Positions 19,633-33,900 of a DNA stretch of 64,000 nucleotides are shown here, in pieces. This DNA is from Xenopus tropicalis (taxonomy: Eukaryota > Chordata > Amphibia > Anura > Pipidae): NCBI RefSeq assembly GCF_000004195.4, contig NC_030678.2, positions 90,798,404-90,862,403 on the forward strand, given 5' to 3'. The position numbers and the translations under genes were made by a program. Positions within the stretch are counted from its first letter, which is position 1. Each line of letters opens with the position of its first letter. Under the pieces are notes generated by a model. That model saw only the letters and a list, made by a program, of their open reading frames with translations, was not told the origin of the DNA and ran no database searches.

Positions 19633-21856
19633 AGGAAGTGATATTCCAGACTTTACAGAAACATATAGCTATGTCTTGCTGCTTGAGTCCTGGCTTTGAT
19701 TTCAAATGGGCAATATCTGCAAGGAGTTTGTATGATTTCCCTGTTTCTGCATGGGCTTTTCCCAAAACAAGCAGGTGCATTGGTTCCTGATAAAACTGCT
19801 CTTATGTACATGTGATGTGATAGGGTCAACTATAAGCTCCACTATGCAGAGACTGGTGTAAATGATGAACAAACCCTATAAAAGCATTCTTTAATAAATG
19901 TTTGTGCTAAATAAATAAAGGATAATTAAAAACCATGCACTAATTTCTCTTTCCAATAGTGGAGCCATCACTAGTTAGGAACTTCAGGATTTGGGTTTAG
20001 GCTGTCACACTGTTTACATTTGTTTTCCTGCCTTATAAGATTTTACCATTTACTCAATCCTGACAAAACACCTGAGAGGGAAGATGCGTCACTGACCAGC
20101 AAAGTGACAGGGGATCTGGAAAAGGAAGGTGGGGGGAACGGAGGACAAGAATCACTTTTTTCAGGCAGGTGTCTGCTCTGTGTATAGGCAGAGTGCCCAA
20201 AGTTCTGGTTGTCAGGGCAGCTACACAGAGCTGCAGATAAGGGCTTTGGGTTCTGGCAAATGGCAGAAGGGGCTGTTGCAAGATGCTGCAGTCAGTATTG
20301 GGCTGGCAGGGGCTTTTTGGGCTTGAAATGCCAGGACCGATTTTGAAGCCCAGTCCAGATCTGAGCTTCTCTTCTGCCTACTATATTGCCAGGTATGACT
20401 TTGGCCTTTTGCAGCTGTCAGTAACGGGTATTTTAACTTAATAAATTGAAGTAAATGTACTTAGGGTAAGCACTTTCGCAATTTACATTTATTTTCTATG
20501 TTAAGCGGCTCCTAAGATTTTTTTTATTATCACACTGTTAATACCAGGCTTTACTGAATACAGAAGTGCAGAGAGTGCACAGACAGGATCACTGACACTG
20601 AACCTTCGAAAAGCAGCTGAGCTAAAAGGCAATGTCTACTGAAAAAAGGTCAACTTTGAACAAACTTAAATCAACTCATTTTTTAGGGTTTTGATCCCTT
20701 TTGAGCTATGACTTACATTAACAATCAAAAATGAAAATATCAAGCAGCAGCAAAGATAAGATATAAAATGTTAAAGGGGATGTCAAACAAAAAAAAAAAA
20801 AAATTCTGAGGACACACCTTTATACTGGCACTTTAAAGGTTAGGTAGCATAAACAAAAAAATGATAGTTGGTGTGAATGAAAAATTCCCATGCAGATATA
20901 CAAAAGTACCAGGACAAATCGGTCTGCCTAAATGATAGTATGTATTAGTGCATTGAGTTCATAAGACCCTGTCCTGCATTAATGGACTACTCATCAATGT
21001 ATGGCATAAGCAGCATGCCAGTTATTTCACAGAGAAAAATAACAGCTTTGGTTTGTGTGCCAGATACTTCAATAAACTGAATTTGTACTTTGCTTGTTTT
21101 CAAATACATATGTAACCCAATGAAAAGTCAAACTGTAACAACTTCTACCAGCAGTAATGCTTTTTTTCTACAAAATGAACACAATTGTGACAGTTTCTTT
21201 TAACATTGATTCTTTAATAAAATGCTTGATTTGTAAACTCATTGTATATTCCATAGTTTGTGCAGGGGCTGCACCTGTTCCCTTAATGGTGGGTCAAAGC
21301 CCACTTAGCACGAAATGTTCAGTACACATTGGCATAACATTAGTTTCTGGATCAGTAGAAGTTATAGGTCAGAAATAAGGAAAGTTTGCATAATTTTTTT
21401 TTTTAAGACTTAAGGGGGAAACAAAACCCTAGAAGTGCTGGAAAGATAATTCAAGATATTAAGTATATAGGGGCTGCAATAGTCCTTTTGTGCAGTCGGA
21501 GAACAACATACACAAAACCATTACCAAAGTGCTCTGTACCCTTTTTTACTTTGGTCCAATTAACCATCTACTGGTCATCCAACCACTATTTGAACAGCAA
21601 ATATTTTGCAGCCCCATGGACTGGAATGGGCATAAGGGAATAGGTATAGCTGTGAATAGCAAGGGCGCTCTTCAAGGGGATTCTGGCACTAGTTAGGTGT
21701 CATATAGCAGGATGCTATGCAGAAGATAGCTGTGAGCAAGAGGCTTCTAAGCTACAGCTAGGATAATCCCCGAGATAAGCAGCAGAGAGAACACAGGAAA
21801 ATATAGAGGACACAGTGTCCAGGCCGTGGTCTGTTCCCGCAGACAAATAACCGTGT
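19633..21856. other. PPT1-CAP1 tail-to-tail region and CAP1 3'UTR
   Basis: No coding exon recognised. The minus-strand CAP1 3'UTR starts at 21856 and its end is not certain. The nearest minus-strand AATAAA signals (TTTATT on the plus strand) are at 20523-20528 and 20488-20493, giving a 3'UTR of about 1.3 kb. The plus-strand frames at 21157 and 21490 are not supported. Confidence 0.5.
20488..20493 (-). terminator. CAP1: Candidate CAP1 polyadenylation signal
   Basis: TTTATT on the plus strand, that is AATAAA in the CAP1 sense, about 1.36 kb after the stop codon. A second candidate is at 20523-20528. Confidence 0.35.
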
Positions 21857-21940
21857 TTATCCTGCAATTTCTGTAACTGTGGTCTCCAACTTCTGGCCAT
21901 TCCACACAGTTTTAAACTGCTCTGGCACTGGAAATTCACT
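21857..21940 (-). CDS. CAP1: CAP1 coding exon 12 and stop
   Basis: Encodes [20 protein letters not shown] and TVTEIAG, with stop TAA at 21859-21857. Acceptor TTTATAG. Confidence 0.95.
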   Translation of the reverse strand, partial: SEFPVPEQFKTVWNGQKLETTVTEIAG

Positions 21941-24900
21941 CTATAAATAAAAAAACAAAAAAATTTAAAATACACCAAAAAAAAAAAAAAGATTATAAAA
22001 TGCCTAAATGTCACCCACAGAGAAATATAAAAACATCTTACAAATTCTCCTCCACTGGTAGGAACCAAAATATTCATCTCTGAGGATTTGGCGCTGATGA
22101 TCTCACACTGCAAGCTGCCTTGGCTTAAGTACACATGGCAGCCATCAGTCTTATTGATAGATATTGTTGGCACTTTCCCCATCACCTGCAAATGGAAAAT
22201 TGGGGGTAAAGTTTATTAGCAGCACTAGCATGACATGTGGCAGAGTTGTGATGTATTTCCAGGCTGGCCAGAAAATTATTTTTGGCCAAGTACAAGATCA
22301 GTGACTGGATGGGGGCATTTATAATGTCTGCAAAACAAACGGATCGAGCTGATTTGGCCCCCCCCCCCCCATCTGGTAACCATGACAAACAAGGAACTAT
22401 TACTGTGTATTGTTAGCTTTACAAGTGTTTCTCAATATGTAGGCCAGCCATACTATCAGTCTTCTCTTCTGATCTAAAACTCCCTTGATTCAGGGTTTAA
22501 ACAATTTTGTTTTGTTTCTAAGATTAACTCCTTTGCAGTTCTTCTGTGTAAGATATATATTACAGAGGCAAGGAATCAAAAAGAAAATAAAAATTCAACA
22601 GTAATGTCTGCAGACACCTGTGACGTTTAAAATTACAGCAGTGATATTGAAGACGGCATGGCCTGGGAACTAACTGATTTGATGGAGAAATGTTTGAGAA
22701 CCCCAGCCCTACAGTAATACATGTCACAAGTGACTGAATAAAGCAAATACTAAGAAACACATTAACATGAACATGCACCAGTACTGACCATAAATGACTG
22801 GCGCCTCACTTTGCTTACAGCAACAAAACCTTCAGCCACAGGTTTAATCTTAGGCGCACATTACTATCTGAGCAAACTCATGTTTTCCATTTTTTTCTAT
22901 GGTTTTGTGTAAAGTACTAATTCCTTCATAACCTTTTTCTTTTACCAAGTTTAAAGTCTTATATTGGGGTACCAATACATCTGGACAATAATGTGCAGTC
23001 ACTGGTGAACCATTTACATACACAGTAACATCCTGCATGCTTTTTTGTGCAGGATGGCATAAAAACCTTACAAATGCATATAAATTAGGGATTCAACAGA
23101 TCCCAGATTTAGTTCAGGATTTGGCCTTTAAGTCACATGAAATAGTGCATTTTTCACTTACCTGCACTTTAACATCTTTTGAGTTAATGATCTCTACTAT
23201 ACCAACAGCATCTTCAAAAACCAGCCCAAGTTTCTTGCAGTTGTCTGCGGAAAGAGTGGATTAAACCTTAGTTATGACAACCACTAGATACAAAACCACC
23301 CAACAGATAATTTTCCCATTCTTCTTACCCACAATAATGGAATTGATCTTTCCTTTAACTTGCAAGGTGCTGTTGACACACTTGAAGATATAAACAACCT
23401 GCTTGAGTTCAGTGTCAGCGATCTCTAGATTAGACACATTTTCCTGGTTCTCCTGTTGAGGAAAATGTATAAGGCATGCATTTATTAATGAATAATAATT
23501 ATTGCGTAGGATTTGTGTAATACATTAATTGAGATGTGAGAAGTAGGTCACTGTGCAACGTTCGGAGTAGATTGAAGCAAAAATGAGATCAGAAAAGGTA
23601 TTTCAGTCATGTTTAGTGATCTCTTCCCTCTGCTTCAGAGTAATAGTTGCTGCATAGCAAGTGAAGAATAGAAAGCCGGCAATGCTACACCATCCAAGTG
23701 TATAGCTAAGGTGAAGTATAGTTTCAATGATATTTTGATTTTGTGGAGAATGATGAGGGCTGTAGTTGACTTCAACTATACTGTAAAATATTGCACGGTC
23801 ACCGACTGCTGTATGTAACTGTGCATTGTGTTAACCTGACAATCCTTTTCCAGAAATGGATAGGGAATACACATGTCCACATAAGAGAGAGCATGTTTAA
23901 CCTGAAAGGAGTACCCCCTATAAAGCTGCAGTGCATTCTCCAGACTGCAGAAGGAAAAAATAGAACTCTGTGTCCCTATAGGTATGCATAATGCGTTACT
24001 CTAGAAAGGAAGAGCTAACTTGCATCTGCAGCGTGTTCCCCACAGACTGCTCCCTGAATGTGCAGCACAGAGGCCAGAGCTGCCTCCTTTCACTAAAGTT
24101 AGTCAATGTTGGATTACATACAGAAATATCTTTTCAATAGTCAAAGACAGAGAAGAAAGAAACAGGCATATTATGAAAAGACCTTGGGAAAGGAATGGGG
24201 GAAGCCATCTACAGAAACCAGCACACTGGAAGAGTCAACCCAGCCCATTTGGCTCTAGGCCTAGTCTTAATCTGAGGGAACTACTAAACATTTTTACTTT
24301 ATCTATATTGGAGAGTTCATTAGATTTAAATGTGCCCATATACTGCAGATTTAACATGCCAATTCAGTGCATTCAGACCAGAAAAATGCCCTAGGGCCAA
24401 CAATTGGACCAGTTCAATCTGGCCCACCTTTACATTTTTTATGATATTTAATCTCTGCTGTGGACCGTATCTTGCGCAAAAGACTTTCTTTCTTTTAGTG
24501 TCCTGCCTCCTCATGGTAGCAGCTACTTTTTTTTATTTAAATAAATTTCATGGTACTCATGATATAGTTTGTTCCTGGCAAACAGTAATTTTGTCTTACT
24601 TTGGGCTAATGCTCCATGGAGAGATTAGTTGCGCCCAATAAATCTCTATTACCAAAGGCATCTAATCTCTCCAAAATGCCTTTCCACCAGTAATTGAATC
24701 GCCTTGCAACCAGCAATGAAGACATGAAAATTAATGAGAAAGTCTACAAAAGGCAGATTACACCAGACACTGAAGGAGAGCCCGGATAGGAAAAAACTGT
24801 AGAGCTGAAGGTCATAAAATGGAATTAAAGATTGCCCGAGACTAGATTGCAACTACCCGAGACTAGTTCATGTACTGTGAGTGGATTCTATGAGGAGAAA

Positions 24901-27900
24901 TTAGTACCGATATGACCTGTTCCAACAGGCAAGTGCAATTTTCCAGTCAATGTATCACTTAGCCAGAGCAGCTATGAACAACATACCCATTCTAATCACA
25001 TAACTCACCACTTTCCATTTCTTGCCCTCCAGCTCCAGCACAGGAGGCTGCTTCTTGACAACAGGCTTTGCTGCTGGGGCACCAAAACCTGTGGGTTTAG
25101 GTGAAGTAAAGGGTTTGGGACCGGCGCGGACTGGACCTCCTTGAGTCTTCAGAGAAGGATTTTTATGGGTCTTCATGTCGTCAGAAACATGTTTCAAACC
25201 TATCAGAAGAAGGGAGGAAAAAACATCTATGTAAAGTTTTTGTATGTGCTAAGAATGCATAAAGAAAGGATAATGCATTGCCTGATGTGCAATCATACTA
25301 GGCAACAATTATTATTATACACCCAATATAAATAAGTGCTTACCAGTAATCAGTATTGAGCAGTTACATGCATTCAAATTAGAAAAATTACAAGGGTACC
25401 CAAATTTTTGCACAGTCAGTTTTTCACATATGATTTTATTTCATACAACTAAATACTGCTTCAGTAAAAATCTTTGTTCAGAAAACACCCCAGTACTCAG
25501 ATGTTCCTGGGAAATGAAAGACATACCCCTGTTATCTTTTTTGTTGAAAGTGGAGTAAATTATTATGCAGGCTGAGAGGGGTTCCCAAACTGTTTCATAT
25601 GACTGTATTATATAGACTTTTATATAATCTGCTTTCCTTTGAGCCTTGTATGATCGTGCTATCAGTGCAGCTTGTTGGGGGTGGGGCCTGAACCAGAAGA
25701 ACAAGTAACAGCAAAAAGCAATCTTAGGCACTCCCTGCTTGCTTCCAGTCTGTAATGATACGAAGGCTGAAACACTCCCATACAAAAGATTAAACTGAAC
25801 TGTAAGCTAGTGTTTTCCCCCCACTTGCTTTAAGCTAGGTGCCCAGCCTGGCTCTGCGCCCACCTCACTGATAAATACTCCTACCAGCATCTGTTAAAAG
25901 TTTTCTATTTCAGGGGGCAAGGCCTATCAGGTTGCACAAAATGGAAATTAGGCTAATGCTAGACGGGGCTGATTCTTGGCCTGCAGATAAACACAGGCTG
26001 AGAATCAGCCTTTACTGGAGCCATTGTGTTGGCCCAGGTGCAGGCACACAGAGCTGATTTTGATACAAAACACATACTAGCATGTGTGCCTGCACCCAGG
26101 GATGCTATTGCTCCAGGTACGGGAAAAAGCTGATGCCAGTGTAGGGGCCAATTCTCAGCCTGTGTTACTCCACAGGCTGAGAATCAGCGCTGTGTGGCAT
26201 TAGTCTTAGAGTATCCAATAATATAGAGCAGTGCTGTCCAACTGGCGGCCCGTGACCCCCCTCTGTGTGGCCCCCCACCTGTCTGTCTGCTTTGATGGCT
26301 TACCTTTGTGTAAGCTTTAAATGGTATCAGTACTGAGATTAACTGCCCCCCTGCATGGTTCTCACCTCAGATTCAGGCTGTAATCCCTCTGTATTGTTTA
26401 AACATGTAATCCCCTGTGTTGTTCACACCATTTAATACCTGCATTGTTCAACCCCTGCAGTGTTCACACCTCAGACTCAGGCTGTAATCACCCCCATTGT
26501 TCCCCTGTTCACACCTCAGACATAGGTACTGTAGGTACCCATGTAGGTACTGCCTGGAATATGCTGCCTGTGTGGCACACACAGGGAGCATAGGGTAGGC
26601 AGAGCATGGCACACACAGGCAGCTAAGGGCAGGCAGAGTATGGCACACACAGGCAGCATAGGGCAGGTAGAGTATGGAACACACAGGCAGCATAGGGCAG
26701 TGAGGGTATGGCACACACAGGAAGGGTAGGGCAGGCAGAGCATGGCACACACAGGCAGCTAAGGGCAGGTAGAGTATGGCACACACAGGCAGCTAAGGGC
26801 AGGTAGAGTATGGCACACACAGGCAGCAACCTGTCAGAGGTTTGTTGGGGGAGTTAGCAGTTGGAAATAGCCATTAAATGGTCCCTAAGGTGTACTTAGG
26901 TGTACTGGGGGTTGCTGTGCTATCCACAGGAGAGGAGGAGGCATATGGATTTAAGGGTATATCTTAATATGACATAACATAATTCTTTCACATATGAATG
27001 ATGGTTGATATCCCCACAGTAAGGACCAAGCATTTGGGATTTTGCTTTGCTACCACCATTGTGATAAAATAGGTGTGGTTTGAAGTGGGTGTGGTTTCAA
27101 AAAGGGGAGTGGTCAAAACTGGTTTCCATTAGTGGCCCTCCACCATGTATGCTAGAGAAATTCCGGCCCTCGGCACCGCAGAAGTTGGACAGCACTGATA
27201 TAGAGCATTCTTTTTTTATCTCACACTCTCTCTCCATTCCTTGAACACATTCCTCTTTTTACCTTTGGTGATTTTCTCTCCTTGATTAAGCTGTGCAAAA
27301 AGCTGGGAGCGGCTCACACTGTCATCATCTGGAGCAGAGGCTGGTGCAGGGGGAGGAGGAGGTGGAGGACCACCAGGTGGAGGAGGTGGGGGACCTGCTT
27401 TGGGTGCTGGAGGAGCAGCAGGAGTAGGAGCGACACCTGAAGCCTTGGGACCCTAAGAATGTACAGGATAATGGTAATTTATCAAAAACAGACACCATCG
27501 ATACTAAAAAGTGAGAGCCTTACGCACCGTCTTTTTCCAATTTAGACCAGTTGTGTGATGTTCTTTAATGTAAGTCTGCAGGTCATTCCAGATATTTAAA
27601 TATGCTCGCACCCAGTCAGCATGTTTCTTATCCCTGCACGCAAAAGAAAATTCATGAGGTCCATACCTGGTAGCAGTTACTGCTTATCAATACACTCAGA
27701 TATTTACTTTACACCTGTAACAGAACATTTCAATCTTTTTAGAATAAGGACCCCTTTTTTTGGTTAAACAGTGTTTCGGGCCCCTTTAGCTCATGACAGG
27801 GTAACATATACATTGTATGGTGAGTTGCCATTGTAGGACCCACACCCATGTCTTCACACCCTGTATGCTACTTCTGCACGTACCTCTGGTTCCAAAAGAT

Positions 27901-30900
27901 GAAATCTTTGGGAGGAGTGTACTTCCCCAGTCTGACCAGCACTCGGTTGCCTAAATTTCAACCTTAACCCGCCTCCCATGGGTTCAGGGCAAATCACACA
28001 TCCCTAATATTAATATGCTGGGGCAATAAAGTGAATACATTTTTAGCCTATCAAAATCATAAACTAAGACTAACCCCATATGTAATAAAAGGCACTACGT
28101 TTGCCCAGTAGCCGTAACCCATAGCAACCAATAAGATGTCTGCTATTAAACAGGTGACCAGAAAATGCTTCCTGCTGATTGGTTACTATGGGTTACTGCT
28201 CCTGAGCAAACTTAGAGCCTTTTATTACATAACCCCCTAAGGGGATAGAACTTTATCCAAAATAGCAAATAGCCATTAACTCCTACATTTGATTCTAATT
28301 GCTGCCCCACCCATTTATGACTTTGGACTCTGATAAAGGCTGCCAAGATATTATATATATTATATTATGTAACTATTGGCTGGTCATATCATTCATCCTT
28401 TGGTATAAAGATCGGTAATTCATTAACATAAATCATCATGAGACTGTCTTTCCAAACAAAAGCAATTAACTTCTGACATACTTCTATTAATGTGCTTCCT
28501 CTCACTAACTGATTTATCATTTCTCCAACACATCTCTTTAATGATCTTAACTAGCCATTTCCAGTCTGGGTAAAACAATACTATTCTACCTCATTAAAGG
28601 AACACTCACAGCAGGCTTATAGCTCATAACAGCAGCAAACCATGTTCAAGCATTTCACACTGACACAACAGGCTAAAAAGACTGGTAGTATTTCAGACCC
28701 TTTAAATCAATAAAAAGAAACTGGTTAGGGATTCCCTGCGACTATTATTAAATGATCTTTGTTCTGCATAATCCTCTGAGTAACCTAAAGGGTCAAGTGA
28801 TACTAAAAGCAATCCTCTTGAAATTTCACTGATCTGAAGACTTTAAACGAGAACTACACACAATGCTTATATGAGCAATCTATTTCCTGCTTGTTCATAT
28901 GGCACAATGCCAAGGTATAATACCAAACATACTGCAAGCTAAGCAAAGCCAATTTCATCCTCCATTACGACAGTGTCTAGAAGACTCTTAAAGGGACAGT
29001 AACACCAAAAAATGAAAGTGTATAAAAGTAATTACTATATAATGTAATGTTGCCCTGTACTGGTACAACTGGTGTGTTTTCCTTAGAAAGACTACTATAG
29101 TTTATATAATAAAGCTTCTGTGTAGCCATGGGGGCAGCCATTTACAGGAGAAAAGGCACAGGTTACTTAGCAGATAACAGATAAAAACCCCATTATATTC
29201 TACAAAGCTTATCTGGTATCTGCTATGTGCCTGTGCCTTTTCTCCTTTTTCCCAGCTTCAATGGCTGCCCCCGTGTTGACATAGCAGCTCATTTATATAA
29301 ACTATAGTAGCGTTTCTGTTGCAAACTTACCAGTTTTACCAGCACAGGGCAACTGTACATTATATTTTAATTACTTTAAAACACTTTCATTTTTTGGTGT
29401 TACTGTTCCTTTAAACAAGATTTAGGGCTAACACACACACCAAGCTACTTGTAGCCAGCTACAAAATAGAAAATGCTGATAATAACTTATAAGGGCTGTA
29501 ACAGACGGCGAGATTAGTCGCTCGAAATGCCATCCCATCAGCGAGAATGTAAATTGCCGGTGGGATGGCATACGCAGCGCCACAATTTGCCAAAGTCGCG
29601 TAAGCTGCCTTGAGAGGAAACTTCCGTGACTTTGGCAAATTGCCATGCCGCATATGCCATCCCACCGGCAATTTACATTCTAGCTGGTGGGATGGCATTT
29701 CGGGGAGATCAGTCGCCCGCGACAAGGGAGATTTGTCGTGCAGCGACTAATCTCCCCGTCTGTCACAGCCCTAAAAGTATCTATGTGGGTTCTCATTACC
29801 GTCTATGGCAGGGCATTTTCTGGCGTTTAGTAGTTGTGACAAGTAGCTGCTTCTAAGAAGCTCTGTGTGTCTTTGCCCTACAGTTTGTAGGCAACAAATA
29901 AACACTTTTACAAATAAACACAAATTATAACAGACTCCATTTAAGAAGCAATACGTCTGCAATATGCTCCAAGTTATTGTGCATTATCTAAAAACAACTG
30001 AAAAGAATACCGAGAGTTTCACCAGTGTCTGGAGACTTTACAGCAATTACAGTTATCAAGGATTTTAGCAGAAAGCTTTATCTGCTGTTAGTTTTTACTG
30101 CAGGCACCACCAAGTGGCAGAATATTATAACATCAATATTTTGTTATAGGCTGGGTTAAAACATGAACAAAATGTAATCCTAAACAGTATCGTTTTAAAG
30201 CGATGGTTCACCTTTAAGTCAACTTTTAATTTGTTTAAGGATGTCCTATTCCTAGCAACTTTGCAATTGATCCATACTATTTATTTCTTATAGTTTTTTA
30301 ATTAGTTGCCTTATTCTTTCCAGCTTTCAAAGGGGGGTCGCTGACCCCAGCAACCAAAAAACTATTGCTCAGGTAAGCTACAATTCTTATTATTCTTATT
30401 GTTGCTTCTTATTATTTATCTTTCTTTTTAATCTCTTTCCTATTCATATTACAGTCTCTCATTTAAGCCACTGCCTGGTTGCTAGGCAAATAAGGCCCTC
30501 AGCAATCAGACAGCAGCTAAAATAATAGATTAAAGAGCTGCTGAACAAAAAGCTAAATAACAGAAAACTAACAAAATTAGAAAATTAATAAATCAATTGC
30601 AAATTGTCTCAGAATATCACTGTCTACATCATACTAATAGTTAATTTAAAGGTGAACTACCCCTTTAAAAAAAAAAAAAAAAAGGGCTTATAATAGACAC
30701 CACCGTAACACTGCTTTATATACAGAATTAAATTACACGATAGATGTCATGAATTCTAAAAAAGAAGCAATCGATCTATCAAATTAAATATTTAATATAA
30801 TGGCTTGGTGTTAAGGACAACTTACACATCTTTATATTCCTTCAGTACTCTATTGGTGTAAAACGTGGCAGCATCCATCATTTCTTTCACATAGGGACCT

Positions 30901-33900
30901 GGTTTAGGTGCCTGGGAAAAGAAGATTTAAGCAGTTCACCTTCGTAGCACAATTTGCTTAATGCCCATAGTTCTTTTCACATTAGATCATTTCATTATAA
31001 TCTGGTCCACAAATGCTGTATGCAGGCCAATATGTCCATTACATAAAAACACTATTAAATTACCACAACAATCTGGGGGACCAAAGGGGAAGTCCAAAAA
31101 CCAGCGCCTTACACAAGGGGTCCCCAATACTTTTTACCGGTGAGCCACAGTCAAATGTAAAAAGAGCTGGGGAGCAGCACCAGCATGAAAAGTGTCCTGA
31201 GGTGCCAAATAAGGGCTATGTTTGGTTATTTGGTAGCCCCTATGTGGACTGACAGTCTACCGAAGGCTCTGCTTGGCAGTACACCTGGTTTTTATGCAAC
31301 CAAAACTTCCAAGCCAGGAATTCAAAAATAAGCACCTGCTTTGAGGCCACTGGGAGCAACATCAAAAGGTCTGGTGAGCAACATGTTGTTCCCCAGCCAC
31401 TGGTTGGAGATCATAGCCTTAAACCATAGGTTCCTAAGCATGTGGTCTTTCTAATGGAACCTAGAACCAAGTGGTGACATTCTACTTTATAGATGATTTG
31501 GAATTAATGGTGAGCCATACAGTAATGGCTTTTATTTACTCATAACACTACTATGGTCTAAGGGGAGGGAAGCGAAGACTGAACTTAAGAATACACTTTG
31601 CACATAGTGTAAAAAGCTTTGACCACTCTAACATTAGAGAAATAACATGCAGTAAAAGATCATATGAAATTAATACTTACCACTGCCACCCACCCTAAGG
31701 CAGGGACACTTTCACTTAATGCAGACAAATGGTTGAACAATTTACTTCCTCGATTCTTTTCTCGAAAATCCTGCACAGCTTGAATTTTTCCAGAGAGGGG
31801 GGCAAGGATAGCAGAGAGATCTTTCTATGTGAGAGAGGAGTATGAAGGAACAAATTTAACAGATTTTCTTTCTTTCTATATGAACACAAACTAGATACTA
31901 AAAAAAGTTGTACAGCTTCAACTTAAAAAATGACAATCTGGTTACTACAATCACAGTCACAAATAATAATAAAAATACAGACCCTTCAGTCAATCAATGG
32001 CTTCTGGTTTCCAGTGGTCTATGACCCTAGACACCAGATAGTATTTTAAATTTCAGGATCGAGAAAGGCAAAATAAATGCCCTCCACACTCTAAAAACAT
32101 ACAGGAAAGTTACTGTAGCAGAGGATGATGTGAATGATGTATAATCTTTGTAAAAGTGCAGCTGAATATTTAATCCCTATGTAAATAAAAGGATAATAAT
32201 AATAAATATAAAAAGGATACTAAAAGATATCCTACTGCAAAAAAATGTCCTAACTTTTGCTAAAGTATACACAGATTTAAACAATTTGCACTTAAAGTGA
32301 TACGGACACTAAAAATCTACTATTCAAAATATTAATATACATTAAAAGTTACCTATAGCTCATGTTTATTATTTTTCAGAGATATTTTTGCTTTTGTAAG
32401 TAATTGTAACCTGAAGTTCCTAAACCTGACTGTTTTGCCAACCTGACTGCTCATTCTCAACCTGTCAGTTATAGCTTTTAATGTTAACGGACTACTGCTG
32501 CACAGTTATGGGATACATGAGGAATCAGATAGGTAATGTAAAAGCATCTGGCAAATACATTATGGAAAAATTATAAATAGCATGTAAACACAATGTTATG
32601 ATGTAAAAATAAATAAATCAATCAATCAATTCCGGAGTCACTATCTCTTTAAAGCAAAGACATTTATCTAACAAATTTCTAAATGTATAAGAGACTTATG
32701 TGCATTAAAAAAGTCACTCACCTCTGCTGGCTGCTGATACTGAGAGGCCATCACCAAAATTGCTCTCTGCAATTGTATGCCTGACATAAACATGTCAGCC
32801 TGTAAGTCAGGGGAGAGAGAGAGAACTGATTTTATTCTACAATAAAAATAATTCAACCAAACCAAAATTTCCATCCCTCTTTTAATATAACCTTTGGCTG
32901 GGGTTCAGTGCTTTCTAAAGGACCACTCTAAAATTTCAAAAACACATTGGAGTGGCCCACCCCCACCTAATCAGCCTCAACACATAAATGTTTGATTTTA
33001 CATTTATTATAATAATATAAATAAACATAGAAAGATAATATAAGTTAACTACCAAGAGAGTATAAAATAAGGGATAAAGTGCAGCATTCTGGAGACGGCA
33101 TTTAGATTGTTAAAAAGGCCCTATTTGGGGAATGACAGCTCCTAAACTTTTGGTCTATTATCATGGAGCAGCAAAAGTTAGGTTACTGTTTAGTGATGAG
33201 CGAATCTGTTGCGATGCATCAGTTTCTATAGATGGCAAAGAAAGCTTTAATGTTGTGTTGGTATTCCTTTAACATTCTCCCTGCAATGATCCTATTGGGC
33301 ACACAGGTGTATACATCTACACATCTGTTTCAGCATGCCGTATGATTGATAGTACCAGTGTCCATCTGCTTGAGGTGCAGGTAGGATAGAAGACAACTGG
33401 TACTTGCACAAAAGATGGAGTGGCATCAGTTATTTTCCCATTCATAGTTACATAGGGTTGAAAAAAGACCAGAGTCCATCAAGTTCAACCCATCCAAGTA
33501 AACCCAGCACCCACACCTACCAATCTATACACTCACATACATAAACTATGTATACATGTATACAACCACTAATACTAACTGTAGATATTAGTATCACAAT
33601 AGCCTTGGATATTCTGATTGTTCAAGAACTCATCCAGGCCCCACTTAAAAGCATTAACAGAATCTGCCATTACCACATCACTAGGAAGGGCATTCCACAA
33701 CCTCACTGCCCTCACCGTGAAAAATTTCCAGTTTGCTGCCCAGTTTTCAAATTTTGTCAAATCGCTCTGCAAAGTGGCAGCATCCTGCATGGAACTTATA
33801 GTTTTGCACAATTTAGAGTCATCAGCAAAAATAGAAACAGTACTGTCTATGCCCACCTCCAGGTCATTAATAAACAAATTAAAAAGCAAAGGACCAAGGA

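Noticed and set aside
24020..24394. 124-codon plus-strand frame in a CAP1 intron
   Set aside because: Opposite strand to CAP1, no homology recognised, no exon signals.
26448..26829. Cysteine-rich repetitive open frames (68-112 codons, minus strand)
   Set aside because: They are translations of the 34-bp minisatellite inside a hAT element; the period not divisible by three opens several registers.
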